The translations under genes were made by a program, and so were the position numbers. Below are positions 17,341-26,941 of a stretch of 64,000 nucleotides of DNA, in pieces. Origin of the DNA: Aliikangiella coralliicola. GTDB taxonomy: Bacteria > Pseudomonadota > Gammaproteobacteria > Enterobacterales > Kangiellaceae. Every line of letters starts with the position of its first letter. Positions within the stretch are counted from its first letter, which is position 1. The stretch covers positions 620,001 through 684,000 of the forward strand of contig NZ_ML660160.1 of the NCBI RefSeq assembly GCF_007004725.1, read 5' to 3'. Below the pieces are notes generated by a model. The model did no database searches. It saw nothing but the letters and a program-made list of their open reading frames with translations, and was not told the origin of the DNA.

Positions 17341-19197
17341 TTATGGATTGGCTTTTAAATTCAAAGTCACTCCGGATGACGTACTATATCCGTATAGATC
17401 AATATGCCAGGTTCCTGCCGAAGGTGTGTTGAAGGTGCAGGTCTCGCTATTACCCCAACGATATGGACGGCAATCATACTGACTGAGCGTTGACTCAGCG
17501 CCGAAACGAACGTATAAATCAACGTCTCCTGAGCCACCTGATGTTGAGATAGTCATGGTCGAATAGCCGGCTGGCAGGTCGTAGGTGTAACGTGTCCATT
17601 GACCTTGAGAAACAGAAATATTTGAGACGGTTTCGTCAATCGGGTCATTACCCGGGGGGTTGTTGTCATCATCATAACTTCCTTTGAGTGTTACACCAGA
17701 AAAGCTGCTGTAAGCTTTTAAGCGAACGTAATAGGTGCCGCCTGTTTGTGTGCCGGTGCATGATTCGTTGTTACCATTGCGATAGGGGCGACAATCATAC
17801 GAGCTGTCGGTTGGTGTCGAACCAAACTTAACATAAAGGTCTGCGTCACCACTTCCACCACTGATTTCAAATTTAATATTGGTTGCGCCTGATGGAACTT
17901 CCATGGTGTAGACTACATCCTCTCCCTGATTTTTACTCAGGTTAGACACAGGCACGCCATTTTTAAGGATGTTATCTCCAGGCGGTGGTGGCGGTGGCGT
18001 GTCACCGAAGCGCGAGTATGCGAGCAAATTCGGCGATCCTTGCGGATTACTAACGGCGTTTGTGGTTGCAGCGTCTTTGATTGCCTGTTCTACCTGGCTG
18101 GGGCTAGCATTAGGACTGCCTGCGAGATAAAGCGCGGCAATTCCTGCCACATGTGGGCTTGCCATTGAAGTTCCGCTCATCGTGGTTGAACCGCCCGATT
18201 GAGAGGTTGAGGTGATATTAGAGCCCGGCGCAAAAATATCGACACAGTTGCCGTAGTTTGAGAAAGAAGAACGCGAGTCACCGTTGGCGGTTGATGCAAC
18301 GGTAATTGCTTTTGGTGCTCTGGCCGGTGAGTAATTACAGGCACTCCTATTGTCGTTACCTGCGGCAACCACGGTTACAACTCCTGCGTCAACCAGACTA
18401 CTGGTTGCGTTATCGACTGAACTAGACGCGCTGCCACCAAGACTCATGTTTGCCACGGCGGGCTTACTGTGGTTGTTGGCAACCCATTCGATTCCGGAAA
18501 TAATCGCTGAATATGATCCTGAGCCTTGGCAATCAAGCACTCTGACGCCGTAAACTTTCGCGCCTTTTGCGACTCCCCAGGTAGCGCTGGCGACAGTACC
18601 GGCAACGTGCGTGCCGTGACCCTGACAGTCGCTGGAATTGCTATCGTTGTCAATAAAATCATAACCGTTATAAACACGACCGCCGAAATCAGAATGGTTG
18701 TTAACGCCGGTGTCAATGACATAGACATTCACGTTGGAAGCGGAAGTGTCATAAACGTATTTGCTATCTAAAGAACTGCTTCTTTGGTCAACCCGATCCA
18801 GACCCCAGGTTGGATTGTGTTGGGTGTCGTTGATCGAAACAATTTCATCGGGTTCAATGAAATCAACTAAGGGATTTTCTGCCATTTTTTTAGCGGTTGC
18901 TTCGTCCATTTGAAAAACAGCACCCTGTAACGCTGTTTTAAATGTACGGGTAGGAAGTGCATTTAAGTTTTCACTAAATGAAGCGACCGTGCGATCAATG
19001 ACAGCGGAGACACTGCCACTGTTAAGTGTTTGCGCACTTTGGCTTAATGCATCACTTTTAAATACAACGATATATTGATCTTGAATAACATTGTCTGGGT
19101 TGGAAGGGGATTTCAGTTCGCCAGCGTGAGTTAGCGGTGCGTGAACTAGAGGGATGCTCAGCATGCCGATAGCTAGAGCTACTTTTGATAGTCTCAT
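17341..19197 (-). CDS. Secreted S8 (subtilisin-like) serine protease with two PPC domains
   Basis: This 618-residue protein starts with a signal peptide (residues 1-26). An inhibitor I9 propeptide follows at about 40-120, then the S8 domain with the full triad Asp162 (VIDTG), His194 (GHGTHVAG) and Ser344 (SGTSMASP) and an oxyanion Asn at about 281 (AAGND). A Pro-rich linker (about 403-410) leads to two PPC beta-sandwich domains (about 410-510 and 520-618), which are usually removed during maturation. Proteinase K-like broad endopeptidase activity outside the cell is expected. AAGGAG precedes the ATG. A 12-bp upstream motif is shared with the M4 protease gene. Confidence 0.95.
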   Translation of the reverse strand: MRLSKVALAIGMLSIPLVHAPLTHAGELKSPSNPDNVIQDQYIVVFKSDALSQSAQTLNSGSVSAVIDRTVASFSENLNALPTRTFKTALQGAVFQMDEATAKKMAENPLVDFIEPDEIVSINDTQHNPTWGLDRVDQRSSSLDSKYVYDTSASNVNVYVIDTGVNNHSDFGGRVYNGYDFIDNDSNSSDCQGHGTHVAGTVASATWGVAKGAKVYGVRVLDCQGSGSYSAIISGIEWVANNHSKPAVANMSLGGSASSSVDNATSSLVDAGVVTVVAAGNDNRSACNYSPARAPKAITVASTANGDSRSSFSNYGNCVDIFAPGSNITSTSQSGGSTTMSGTSMASPHVAGIAALYLAGSPNASPSQVEQAIKDAATTNAVSNPQGSPNLLAYSRFGDTPPPPPPGDNILKNGVPVSNLSKNQGEDVVYTMEVPSGATNIKFEISGGSGDADLYVKFGSTPTDSSYDCRPYRNGNNESCTGTQTGGTYYVRLKAYSSFSGVTLKGSYDDDNNPPGNDPIDETVSNISVSQGQWTRYTYDLPAGYSTMTISTSGGSGDVDLYVRFGAESTLSQYDCRPYRWGNSETCTFNTPSAGTWHIDLYGYSTSSGVTLNLKANP

Positions 19198-19663
19198 TTG
19201 TGCTTCTCCTTATTGGGTACCCAATTTTTGAGTTGGGAATATTTTGTTATTGAAAGTCAGTTGGACAAAACTACAACTTTAAGTTTTGATTGTTTTTTTA
19301 CTTCTTGTTACGTCGAGATTTTGCTACTTTTTCCTTTCTTTATTTTTACTCCGTTATTTTAATTGAGAACCAGGAGCCTCCTAAATTTGTGACAGCTCGC
19401 AACAATTAATTCGCATCTTAAGTGTATCTGAGATGCGGCTTGAGGTTATTATATTATTTTCTGAAATACAAGAGGGAAGGTGCTAGAATATCTCTAAATT
19501 TACTGTGAAATATTTACATATTCATTCTGGAGATGGTGTACACTCAACCAGATCTAAATGATTTAGTTCCAATAAATTATCGGTTTAATATCTATTGATT
19601 CAATATGTTATGATTACCCGCTAACAACGAAAACTTTCAATTTGTATTAAGGATTGAACTTAC
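19198..19663. other. Divergent region between S8 protease and HTH protein genes
   Basis: This 466-bp AT-rich stretch holds the 5' regions of both divergent genes and the shared motif at 19425-19441. No gene is supported. Confidence 0.5.
19425..19441 (-). promoter_or_regulatory. Motif shared with the M4 protease upstream region
   Basis: TATCTGAGATGC followed by a CTTG tetramer two bases later lies ~228 bp upstream of the S8 start codon and recurs at 25437-25453 upstream of the M4 gene. Here AGATGC also pairs with GCATCT at 19413-19418. It is a candidate binding site of a common regulator. Confidence 0.45.
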
Positions 19664-20899
19664 ATGGCTTTAAGGGAAATCGATCTAGTTCAGGTTCGGA
19701 GAAGTGGAGAGCATTTCAAAAAAACTCTCAGAGAGATATTTGAGCATATCCCGCGTACCGCACACTCAATAGCAGGATTAGCCCGCTGGACAGGTGTCAA
19801 TAAATCAACTTGTCAAAGGTTGGTTCAAGCGTTGACGAAAAGTGTTGATGGAATTGATGTCATTATCACACTGCCAGGCCCTGGTGGACTCAATCAGATA
19901 AATTCCAAGTTCAAAAAATTAATCAACGATCAGGAATCTCTGAGTAATTTTGCGCAAATGGTTGGTGAGTATGAAAATTTAATTTTCGATTATGCCACCA
20001 GTCAATCGGAACTTAAGCGCATACTTTTACAATCGCAAGCACAGGGAGCGGGAACGAAAGACTCTTACACTCGCAAGCTTCGCAAAGTGGCCTATGAAAC
20101 AAATCGCGAAATTAGCGGTGAGACAGTGGATCTCTATGTTGCAATCCATGTTTTAAGAGTTAATAAAGATGATGATTCTTATCTGGATGAGTTGGTGGTT
20201 GCCAATCGGGTAGGTGTCGAGTTGTCTCGTAATGCACGACCTTTTGTTCAAGCATTTAGTGGAAACCAGAAAGCAATTACCGTCACCAAACCTGTTTCGG
20301 TTAACAGCACAAACATTCACGAAAAAGTGACCAATGAAAGTGGCGAATATCTACTCGAAGATTTTTCAACGATGGATATTGAGAGTTGTTTTTCGGGCGT
20401 CGGCAGCCTTAAAAATAGTTTGATCTATAATCACACTTTGGCACCGGTAGATAGTAAAAAGTTTGATATTTCAGTTGTCTTTTTAGATTACAAAACTCAG
20501 CGTAATCCAATCCAACATGAGCATAAGATCTTTTGTCAAAGTCTGATGCAAAGAAGCCCGGCAAAACGAATTTTTATGCTGTCGCTGATCGAAAAGGAAC
20601 TTGATCGAGCCAGTACCATTCAGTCTGGTTGTTATCCTTCGAGTATCAAAGCTCACGAAATTGGTCATAATCCTGAAGATTTATGGAGCGAGCGGTTTTC
20701 TGATTCTGCTGAAATCAAATTATTTAAACCAACGGAAGAAGGCATCGGTACAAAATCAAATATTCCTCATATTGATGCTTTGATGTCGCAGGTGTTTGAA
20801 ATTTTGGGCGATGATCCTGCTCGATACATTGGCTATCATTTAGATTTGGATTATCCATTGTGGTTAACCAGCCAACGAATTTATTACGACTTCTCTTAA
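19664..20899 (+). CDS. Unknown protein with N-terminal helix-turn-helix
   Basis: This 411-residue cytoplasmic protein has no signal peptide or membrane helix and belongs to no family I can name. Residues about 34-58 (HSIAGLARWTGVNKSTCQRLVQAL) look like a winged HTH of the IclR/MarR kind, with ILP-like wing residues following (VIITLPGPGG). The larger C-terminal part shows mixed helix and strand with no catalytic motif I recognise. The gene sits alone on the plus strand between the S8 and M28 protease genes and is divergent from S8, the usual place for a local regulator. A role in controlling the proteases is only an inference from position. It ends at a strong terminator. Confidence 0.6.
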   Translation: MALREIDLVQVRRSGEHFKKTLREIFEHIPRTAHSIAGLARWTGVNKSTCQRLVQALTKSVDGIDVIITLPGPGGLNQINSKFKKLINDQESLSNFAQMVGEYENLIFDYATSQSELKRILLQSQAQGAGTKDSYTRKLRKVAYETNREISGETVDLYVAIHVLRVNKDDDSYLDELVVANRVGVELSRNARPFVQAFSGNQKAITVTKPVSVNSTNIHEKVTNESGEYLLEDFSTMDIESCFSGVGSLKNSLIYNHTLAPVDSKKFDISVVFLDYKTQRNPIQHEHKIFCQSLMQRSPAKRIFMLSLIEKELDRASTIQSGCYPSSIKAHEIGHNPEDLWSERFSDSAEIKLFKPTEEGIGTKSNIPHIDALMSQVFEILGDDPARYIGYHLDLDYPLWLTSQRIYYDFS

Positions 20900-20909
20900 T
20901 TTTCAGCAA

Positions 20910-20939
20910 AAAACTGGGCAGCAAAAGCTGCCCAGTTTT
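20910..20939. terminator. Bidirectional terminator
   Basis: A perfect 13-bp stem (AAAACTGGGCAGC and its complement) with an AAAA loop and flanking A/T runs lies between the convergent HTH-protein and M28 peptidase genes. Confidence 0.92.
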
Positions 20940-20973
20940 ACTTTCGATTTGCAAAGTTTGAGTGGTATATCAG

Positions 20974-22893
20974 TTAAGGTGTTGCTTTAATACTTAAAGT
21001 AACACCTGACACACTGGAATACCCATAGAGGTCAATATACCAGGTTCCCGCTGCCGGTGAATTAAACGTACAAACTTCGCTATTTCCATTTTTATAAGGG
21101 CGACAATCATATTGTGATAATGTTGATTGTGCGCCATGACGAACATAAAGATCGGCATCTCCGCTGCCACCGGAAATGGTTACTGTCATCTTGCTATATC
21201 CAGCAGATAGCGCTTGGGTGTAATGTTGCCACTGTGCCCGGTTAACCGATATATTATTGATCGTTTTATCAATAGGATCATTTCCCGGGGGGTTACCTCC
21301 GTCAGTGAAACTACCGGTAAGACTGACACCAGAGAAGGTATTGTAAGCCTTTACTCGAACATAGTAGGTGCCACCGGTTTGGTTACCTGTACAAGTTTCG
21401 CTATTGCCATTTTTATAGGGGCGACAATCGTAGCTCGAATCAGTTGGGGCCGAGGCGAACTTAACATAAAGATCGGCATCGCCGCTGCCGCCGGTGATTT
21501 CAAATTTTACATCGGTTGCGCCAGTAGGAACATCCATGGTGAATGTAAGATCGTTTCCTGTGCTTGCGGATAAATTCGTTTTTGCGACACCATTTTCTAA
21601 CACGTTATCACCCGGTGGTGGCGGTGGCGGGTTTCCGTCAGTGCTACCTTTGGCAAGTTCGGCAACATAAGCCACGGACAATTTGGCGAACTTGATCCCA
21701 TGGCTTGGGTCGAAACTAGTATCGTTGCTAGTGTGAATCTGACGATTGCTATCATTCATAGCCGACTCGAATGGCATTGACGCAGCAAAACCCTGATTGT
21801 GCCACGAAGCATGATCAGAACAAGCGTAACCACATTGGTCAAAACCATAACTGACACCTGAAATATAAGTATCAATTAGTTGAGCCATAAATTGGTTTTG
21901 TCCATTGTTGGTGTAATCGGTCATAAAAACGATATCTTTATTGGCTGTTCCTTTTTTGCCGGTCATATCAAATTGCACAACGCCGATAACATTTTGCCCG
22001 TTTGATTTGAAACTTTGTGCAATTGCATTTGAGCCACGTAATCCAACTTCTTCAGCCGCATAGCCCATCAGTTTAATCGTTTTTTGTGGTTTGAAACCTG
22101 AAGCGACAATGGCTCGTAAAGTTTCTGTCAGTACCGAAATTCCTGAAGCATTATCATCGGCCCCCGGAGCGCGGCCACCAGAAGGGTTCGATTGGTTAAT
22201 TGAATCGAGATGGCCACCAATGACGACGATTTCATTGGGATTGGTCGTGCCGGTAATGGTTGCAATCACTGAAGGTTGTTGCCAACTGTGATTGTAAAGT
22301 TCCACGCTGATGTCACTGCGTGAATTACCGATATTACTCCAGGTATTTTTTATCCAGTTTGCTGCGTCAGTTCCAGTTTGTTGGGTGTAGTAACGGTTGT
22401 GGTAGTTACTTAAAGCGTTAACGGTTGAAGACAGGTTTGATTGACTGAGTTCTGAAGTCAGTGCGTTAACGCCCTGTGGGTTATCAATCGTGTAGTTAAC
22501 TGCAACGGCAGGCTGCAATTGAGCCGAGGAAGCGACAAATGCTTGCGCTTGCTCGAAGGATTCATGGAAAAAGAATCCACCGCAACGATTAAATTCATGG
22601 TGCATCAATTCGCTCAGTTGATCGATCTGTGACACAGGAATTTGCGCCACAACAATACTATCATCACTGGTATTATGAACATTCGCATATTGCAAATTAA
22701 TTCTTGATTCAGGTTGTTTGTTGATTAAGCTCGCCGCGTCTGAGCCAATTGAAATCCAGGCTTTTTCGGCTGGTTGAATGGAGTGCTCAGATACGGTTGA
22801 CGAGTTTAAAGTTTGAGTTTCGTTTTTGCCATTGGCAGTACTTAAAAAGACAACACTGCCAATGGTGATAAAAGTAACAAATAAATGTTTCAT
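20974..22893 (-). CDS. Secreted M28 family aminopeptidase with two PPC domains
   Basis: This 639-residue protein has a signal peptide (residues 1-22) and a propeptide-like region to about 150. The M28 domain follows, with all expected metal and catalytic residues: His228 (GGHLDS), Asp246/247 (GADDNASG), Glu281-Glu282 (AAEEVGLRGS), Asp309 (QFDMTG) and His361 (CSDHASWH). This matches the two-zinc Vibrio-type leucyl aminopeptidase. After a Pro-rich linker come two PPC domains (about 430-530 and 540-639) almost identical to those of the M4 neighbour. AGGTGA precedes the ATG. It probably trims peptides released by the two endopeptidases. It is downstream of the M4 gene on the same strand, 157 bp apart. 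Confidence 0.93.
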   Translation of the reverse strand: MKHLFVTFITIGSVVFLSTANGKNETQTLNSSTVSEHSIQPAEKAWISIGSDAASLINKQPESRINLQYANVHNTSDDSIVVAQIPVSQIDQLSELMHHEFNRCGGFFFHESFEQAQAFVASSAQLQPAVAVNYTIDNPQGVNALTSELSQSNLSSTVNALSNYHNRYYTQQTGTDAANWIKNTWSNIGNSRSDISVELYNHSWQQPSVIATITGTTNPNEIVVIGGHLDSINQSNPSGGRAPGADDNASGISVLTETLRAIVASGFKPQKTIKLMGYAAEEVGLRGSNAIAQSFKSNGQNVIGVVQFDMTGKKGTANKDIVFMTDYTNNGQNQFMAQLIDTYISGVSYGFDQCGYACSDHASWHNQGFAASMPFESAMNDSNRQIHTSNDTSFDPSHGIKFAKLSVAYVAELAKGSTDGNPPPPPPGDNVLENGVAKTNLSASTGNDLTFTMDVPTGATDVKFEITGGSGDADLYVKFASAPTDSSYDCRPYKNGNSETCTGNQTGGTYYVRVKAYNTFSGVSLTGSFTDGGNPPGNDPIDKTINNISVNRAQWQHYTQALSAGYSKMTVTISGGSGDADLYVRHGAQSTLSQYDCRPYKNGNSEVCTFNSPAAGTWYIDLYGYSSVSGVTLSIKATP

Positions 22894-23007
22894 GGATCAC
22901 CTGTTGACTAGTCGAAAGAAAATTAATTTATTTCAGAAAATTGCTTTTCTATAAATTGAATTTGTCAGACGAAATTTTAATTTTTGAAAATATTGAAGTG
23001 CGACAGG

Positions 23008-23033
23008 TAACGAGGAGCCGAAACCCCTCGTTA
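23008..23033. other. Hairpin between M4 and M28 protease genes
   Basis: TAACGAGG (23008-23015) pairs perfectly with CCTCGTTA (23026-23033) around a 10-base loop, just downstream of the M4 stop codon on the minus strand. No T-run follows in that direction, so full termination between M4 and M28 is uncertain. Confidence 0.5.
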
Positions 23034-23049
23034 TCGTTTTACTTTCTGT

Positions 23050-25257
23050 TTAAGGATTTGCCTGAAGGTTTAAAGTCACGCCGGAAGCGTTACTATACCC
23101 ACGAATATCGATATACCAGGTACCCGCTGCAGGCGAATTGAAGCTACAGGTTTCATTGTTGCCATTTCTGTAGGGGCGGCAGTCATATTGAGACGTTGTT
23201 GACTGAGCGCCGTGCCGAACATAAAGATCAGCATCGCCACTGCCACCAGAAATAGTCACTGTCATAGTTGAATATCCGGTAGGCAATACCTGGGTATAGC
23301 GGCTCCATTGACCTTGATTAACTGAAATGTTGTTAACGGTATCGTTAATTGGCTCGTTGCCTGGAGGGTTGCCGCCGTCGTTGAAACTTCCGGTTAAACT
23401 CACGCCTGAGAAAGAGCTGTAGGCTTTAACTCTGACATAATAAGTACCGCCGGTTTGAGTACCGGTGCAAGACTCGCTGTTACCATTTTTGTACGGACGA
23501 CAATCATAACTAGAGTCTGTTGGTTCTGAACCGAACTTCACGTAAATGTCAGCATCTCCCGATCCACCGCTCATTTCAAATTTGATATCGGTCGCACCAG
23601 CTGGAACATCCATGGTGAATTTCAAATCGTTACCGGTGGTAGCTGATAAACCGGTTTTTGCGACACCGTTTTCCAACTCATTACCACCGGGAGGTGGAGG
23701 CGTTCCGGGGCATTCTCCAACGCCCACTGCGCACCAGGCTGTTTCAACTGCCGCTTTTTCCGTAGCGCCATAAAGGTCTTGAGCCGCCTGTGCTGTTCCG
23801 GTTCTGGCTGCGGCAAAATTAGTGCTCTGATTGAAATAGGTTGTTAAAGCGCGATAAAAGATTTTTTCAGCTTTAGCAACGCCAATTGATGGAACTTGGG
23901 CGGTTGTTTTTCCTTTTGGATGAGTTCCACCGTCGACTAGTAATGAATAAGCTAAATTCGCTATTCCTGAATTCCAGTGAACGCCGCCGTTATCTTGAGA
24001 GCCTTGATAGCGATCAGGGTAGTAGTCTCTGGAGCGACCATCTTTTGTTGGATCATCCATATAACGCAATGCATCGCCGGGCGTATTTGGCGTGTACGCG
24101 CCGTCACCTAAAAGCCAGGCTGGAGATGATGTTCCGTTTTTATAAGCTTCAGCGGAAACGCCGATAATATCGGACATTGCTTCATTGAGTGCACCTGATT
24201 CATTTCGATAGATCAGCCCTGCCGTGAACTGGGTGACTCCATGAGTCAGTTCGTGAGCAATGATGTCAAAGTCGCCGGTTAAGTCGCCAAAGGTGTTACC
24301 GTCTCCATCACCGTAAAACATTTGATTTTGATACCAAACCGCGTTGTTCCATCGACTGCCAGTATGAACACTGGAAGTCATTGTCATACCGTTGTTGTTG
24401 ATCCCATCTCGACCATGTCGGGACTGATAGTAATCATAAACCGTTGAAGCACCTGAGTGAGCTCTTTGCGCTGATGCGTCAGAGCAACTTTGCCCAGTTG
24501 AACACAGTAATCGACCAGGTGCCGCGCCGCTATTGTATGCCTGGTTGTCCATCGTATAAGTTTTATAAACTTTTGCGCGATGAACTTGAGGGTGTCGTGT
24601 GAGTTCCTGGTTAGTGTGCGCGTCAATAAAAACAATATCGTGTTCGAAACCATTAGCTGACTGATATTTTACGTCGAGCTTCCAGGCTAATTTTGCAGTG
24701 CCGGACTCTGGTAAGTAAACATAAGCCAGTTCTGGCTGACCATCTACATCTCCGAGTAAACTTGCAGCGTTTATCGCAGACTGGCCGCCATCATTACTTG
24801 AGGCCAATGCAGTAGTGATTGAAGGAGATGAATCGACTGCAAGTGTTCCGCTGATGGCGTAAACATTACCTGTTGTGTTCGAGCTGTTGATCGAGCTAAC
24901 GCTAGTTTCTGAGTGAATAATTAAACTGCTGCCATAAACTTTTAGGCCATTAATGGTTTGGCTAAAGTGCGTATGACTTTTTCCCAGAGAATCGACCCAT
25001 TGTCTTTTTATCTGAAAATCTTCGTTACCGGTATAGCCATAGTCAGCATTTGCAGACAGGATGTTTTTGAGAGATTGGACTGCCTTCGCTGAATTAATAT
25101 CACCGAGATTTCCTGTAACGAATGACGGTGAACCGCTATTGGTTTGGTTTTTTATTTGCAGCGAGTCGACGTTATTAGCAGAAACGCCAAACGACAACGC
25201 GGTAAATGTTGCGCCGATGAGCATCGGCAGCGTTTTTATGTTGGTTTTGTAGTTCAT
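23050..25257 (-). CDS. Secreted M4 (thermolysin-like) metalloprotease with two PPC domains
   Basis: This 735-residue protein has a signal peptide (about 1-27) and an FTP/PepSY propeptide to about 225. In the M4 catalytic domain the zinc ligands His335 and His339 and catalytic Glu336 (HELTHG), the third ligand Glu359 (NEAMSD), and the later GGVHWNSGI active-site strand are all present. A Pro/Gly linker (about 517-522) leads to two PPC domains. This is the vibriolysin/pseudolysin type of secreted neutral protease. AAGGAG precedes the ATG. A 12-bp upstream motif shared with the S8 protease gene suggests common control. It may be followed by the M28 gene on one transcript. Confidence 0.95.
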   Translation of the reverse strand: MNYKTNIKTLPMLIGATFTALSFGVSANNVDSLQIKNQTNSGSPSFVTGNLGDINSAKAVQSLKNILSANADYGYTGNEDFQIKRQWVDSLGKSHTHFSQTINGLKVYGSSLIIHSETSVSSINSSNTTGNVYAISGTLAVDSSPSITTALASSNDGGQSAINAASLLGDVDGQPELAYVYLPESGTAKLAWKLDVKYQSANGFEHDIVFIDAHTNQELTRHPQVHRAKVYKTYTMDNQAYNSGAAPGRLLCSTGQSCSDASAQRAHSGASTVYDYYQSRHGRDGINNNGMTMTSSVHTGSRWNNAVWYQNQMFYGDGDGNTFGDLTGDFDIIAHELTHGVTQFTAGLIYRNESGALNEAMSDIIGVSAEAYKNGTSSPAWLLGDGAYTPNTPGDALRYMDDPTKDGRSRDYYPDRYQGSQDNGGVHWNSGIANLAYSLLVDGGTHPKGKTTAQVPSIGVAKAEKIFYRALTTYFNQSTNFAAARTGTAQAAQDLYGATEKAAVETAWCAVGVGECPGTPPPPGGNELENGVAKTGLSATTGNDLKFTMDVPAGATDIKFEMSGGSGDADIYVKFGSEPTDSSYDCRPYKNGNSESCTGTQTGGTYYVRVKAYSSFSGVSLTGSFNDGGNPPGNEPINDTVNNISVNQGQWSRYTQVLPTGYSTMTVTISGGSGDADLYVRHGAQSTTSQYDCRPYRNGNNETCSFNSPAAGTWYIDIRGYSNASGVTLNLQANP

Positions 25258-25880
25258 TACCAGCTCCTTGATAAAAATTTATTGTTGTTTGTCGTTATTT
25301 ATTTTCGTGGAAATAAATTTCCTGTTAACTTCCCTGAACGCAACAACTGCTGATAATGTTGACAACCATTCGTTGAACATTTTTAAATTAATAACAACGT
25401 TAAGTTATTGATTAAATTTTTAAAGTACACAGGATTTATCTGAGATGCATCTTGTGACGGCGGAGAGTTTAAAGGTGTGGGAAATGAAAAACCGTCGAGA
25501 TGGTCACAAAAACTTCATAAGTTATCGGTAAGTGACAGTTAAAATTCACAGTGTTTTATTTTTTTATATGCAAAAAATTAATCTGTCAGCAAAAAAAGTT
25601 CCGCCAAAAAAAACAAGAATATAACTGTGTCTCAAATTCTAAAATTTTTTCAAAAACTAATTTTTGTTTATCTAACTAGTTCACATTAATTTTTAAAAAT
25701 GGACTTAAAAAAAATTAGCCAAATTGTTTTTGTTTGTTAGTTTCAAATTTAAGTTACAGCAATGTTATTGAGTTGACGAATGAAAAGTGGAGAGGGAATA
25801 TTGATTTTTGATAAAGTGATAACCAGTTACAACTCTGTGTTTAAGTGCTTCACTTTTTAAAATAACCAACTTCTCAGTAT
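25258..25880. other. AT-rich intergenic region upstream of the M4 protease
   Basis: This 623-bp, very AT-rich stretch contains the shared protease motif at 25437-25453 and presumably the M4 promoter. No gene or RNA structure is apparent to me. Confidence 0.5.
25437..25453 (-). promoter_or_regulatory. Motif shared with the S8 protease upstream region
   Basis: TATCTGAGATGC plus CTTG, identical in the 12-mer to 19425-19436, lies ~180 bp upstream of the M4 start. Here it overlaps the palindrome AGATGCATCT (25443-25452 region). Confidence 0.45.
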
Positions 25881-26411
25881 TTAGTTTGATTTTTTTCCTG
25901 TTAACCGTTTTGTCATTTTGGGATAGGGGCCATTTTCTTTCAGCCAGATATTAGCGAAGTGAAAACTAAACTCCTTGTTGTTAACTGAACCAATAAATTT
26001 TTCATTGTAGAAGAAATGGCAATGACCTTGATTGTCGATATGAAACATTATTTTGTCTCCATCATCAACGTCGGGCCAGATATCGCCTAATGATTTTAGC
26101 CAACGTAGTTTCTTGTCGTCGTCGATGTTAAACCGCTCCCACTGGGAAGCTGTTTCTTCTATTAAGTCATCACGACTAATTTCCCGGTTGTAAGATATTT
26201 TTATTAACAACGGGCTATTAAATACTGGGCCTGAGTTGGATTGGTATTGACCGGATGAACTATATAATTCTGCATCGTAAATATCCCAAAACCAGATAGT
26301 TAAATTCGCCTTGCCGACTAATTTAAGGTTTTCGGGGGGAGTAGGGGTGGACCAAACGGTCGTTGAAAGTAGTATTAATGTGAGCATTAGTACTTTATCA
26401 ATTCGTTTCAT
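25881..26411 (-). CDS. Chalcone isomerase-like periplasmic protein
   Basis: This 176-residue protein has a signal peptide (about 1-21, ending VWSTP). The body matches the bacterial chalcone-isomerase-like family: LVGKANLTIWFWDIYDAELY, then LLIKISYNREISRDDLIEET and LGDIWPDVDDGDKIMFHID in pieces. Despite the name, the bacterial members have no proven isomerase activity and are small secreted proteins of unknown role, possibly fatty-acid binding like the related plant fold. It is 212 bp downstream of the cytochrome gene on the same strand, so they may share regulation but are not tightly coupled. Confidence 0.82.
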   Translation of the reverse strand: MKRIDKVLMLTLILLSTTVWSTPTPPENLKLVGKANLTIWFWDIYDAELYSSSGQYQSNSGPVFNSPLLIKISYNREISRDDLIEETASQWERFNIDDDKKLRWLKSLGDIWPDVDDGDKIMFHIDNQGHCHFFYNEKFIGSVNNKEFSFHFANIWLKENGPYPKMTKRLTGKKSN

Positions 26412-26611
26412 TGGGCGTGATATTTCTCAATTTCAGCTTTATTAATTGGTTGATACGTTAAATTAATGATTTTGGATCAGTCGATTAATATCAGGGTTTG
26501 TTGATTTAAGAGCTTGAAAGTATGTGTCAAAAGGTGAGCTTAATTGCCACCGGCAGCATGGGCAGAGTGGATTTGGAGTGAGGAAACAGTGTGAAGAAAT
26601 AAAGTATGAAT

Positions 26612-26636
26612 TAGTCAGCCAATTTATGGCTGACTA
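26612..26636 (-). terminator. Hairpin spanning the cytochrome c stop codon
   Basis: TAGTCAGCCA and TGGCTGACTA form a perfect 10-bp stem with a 5-base loop that contains the stop codon. T-rich sequence follows on the minus strand, so this is a probable terminator. Confidence 0.5.
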
Positions 26637-26941
26637 GCGTAATAACTTGATAGGGCTTCGATATCTTCATCGGTTAGCATTTTGGCTTGTGCTGTCATTA
26701 CTGCCGATTGTCCGCCTGAGCGTTCACCAGAACGATAAGATTTCAATATGGTAACCAGGTAAGCCTTGTTTTGCCCATTGAGTTTTGGGTAAACATCCAT
26801 AATAGGCTTAGCGCCTGCGGGTCCGTGACAAGCTTGGCAAAGTGCAGCCTTCGCTGGGGCTTTTTCAGCACTCAAAACCGATTGTGAAGCGAAGCAGAAA
26901 GTAAGTAGAGCGCCTGTGAGTATTTTTGCGATTCTTTTCAA
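26624..26941 (-). CDS. Monoheme c-type cytochrome
   Basis: This 105-residue periplasmic protein has a signal peptide (about 1-24) and one heme-binding CQACH motif at residues 35-39, followed by GPAGAKP. The likely sixth ligand is a Met in AVMTAQAKML near residue 82 or 88. The C-terminal LTDEDIEALSSYYASQP is typical of class I small cytochromes of the c5/c553/c4-half type. Such proteins carry electrons to terminal oxidases or other periplasmic partners. No oxidase genes are adjacent. Confidence 0.9.
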   Translation of the reverse strand: MKRIAKILTGALLTFCFASQSVLSAEKAPAKAALCQACHGPAGAKPIMDVYPKLNGQNKAYLVTILKSYRSGERSGGQSAVMTAQAKMLTDEDIEALSSYYASQP

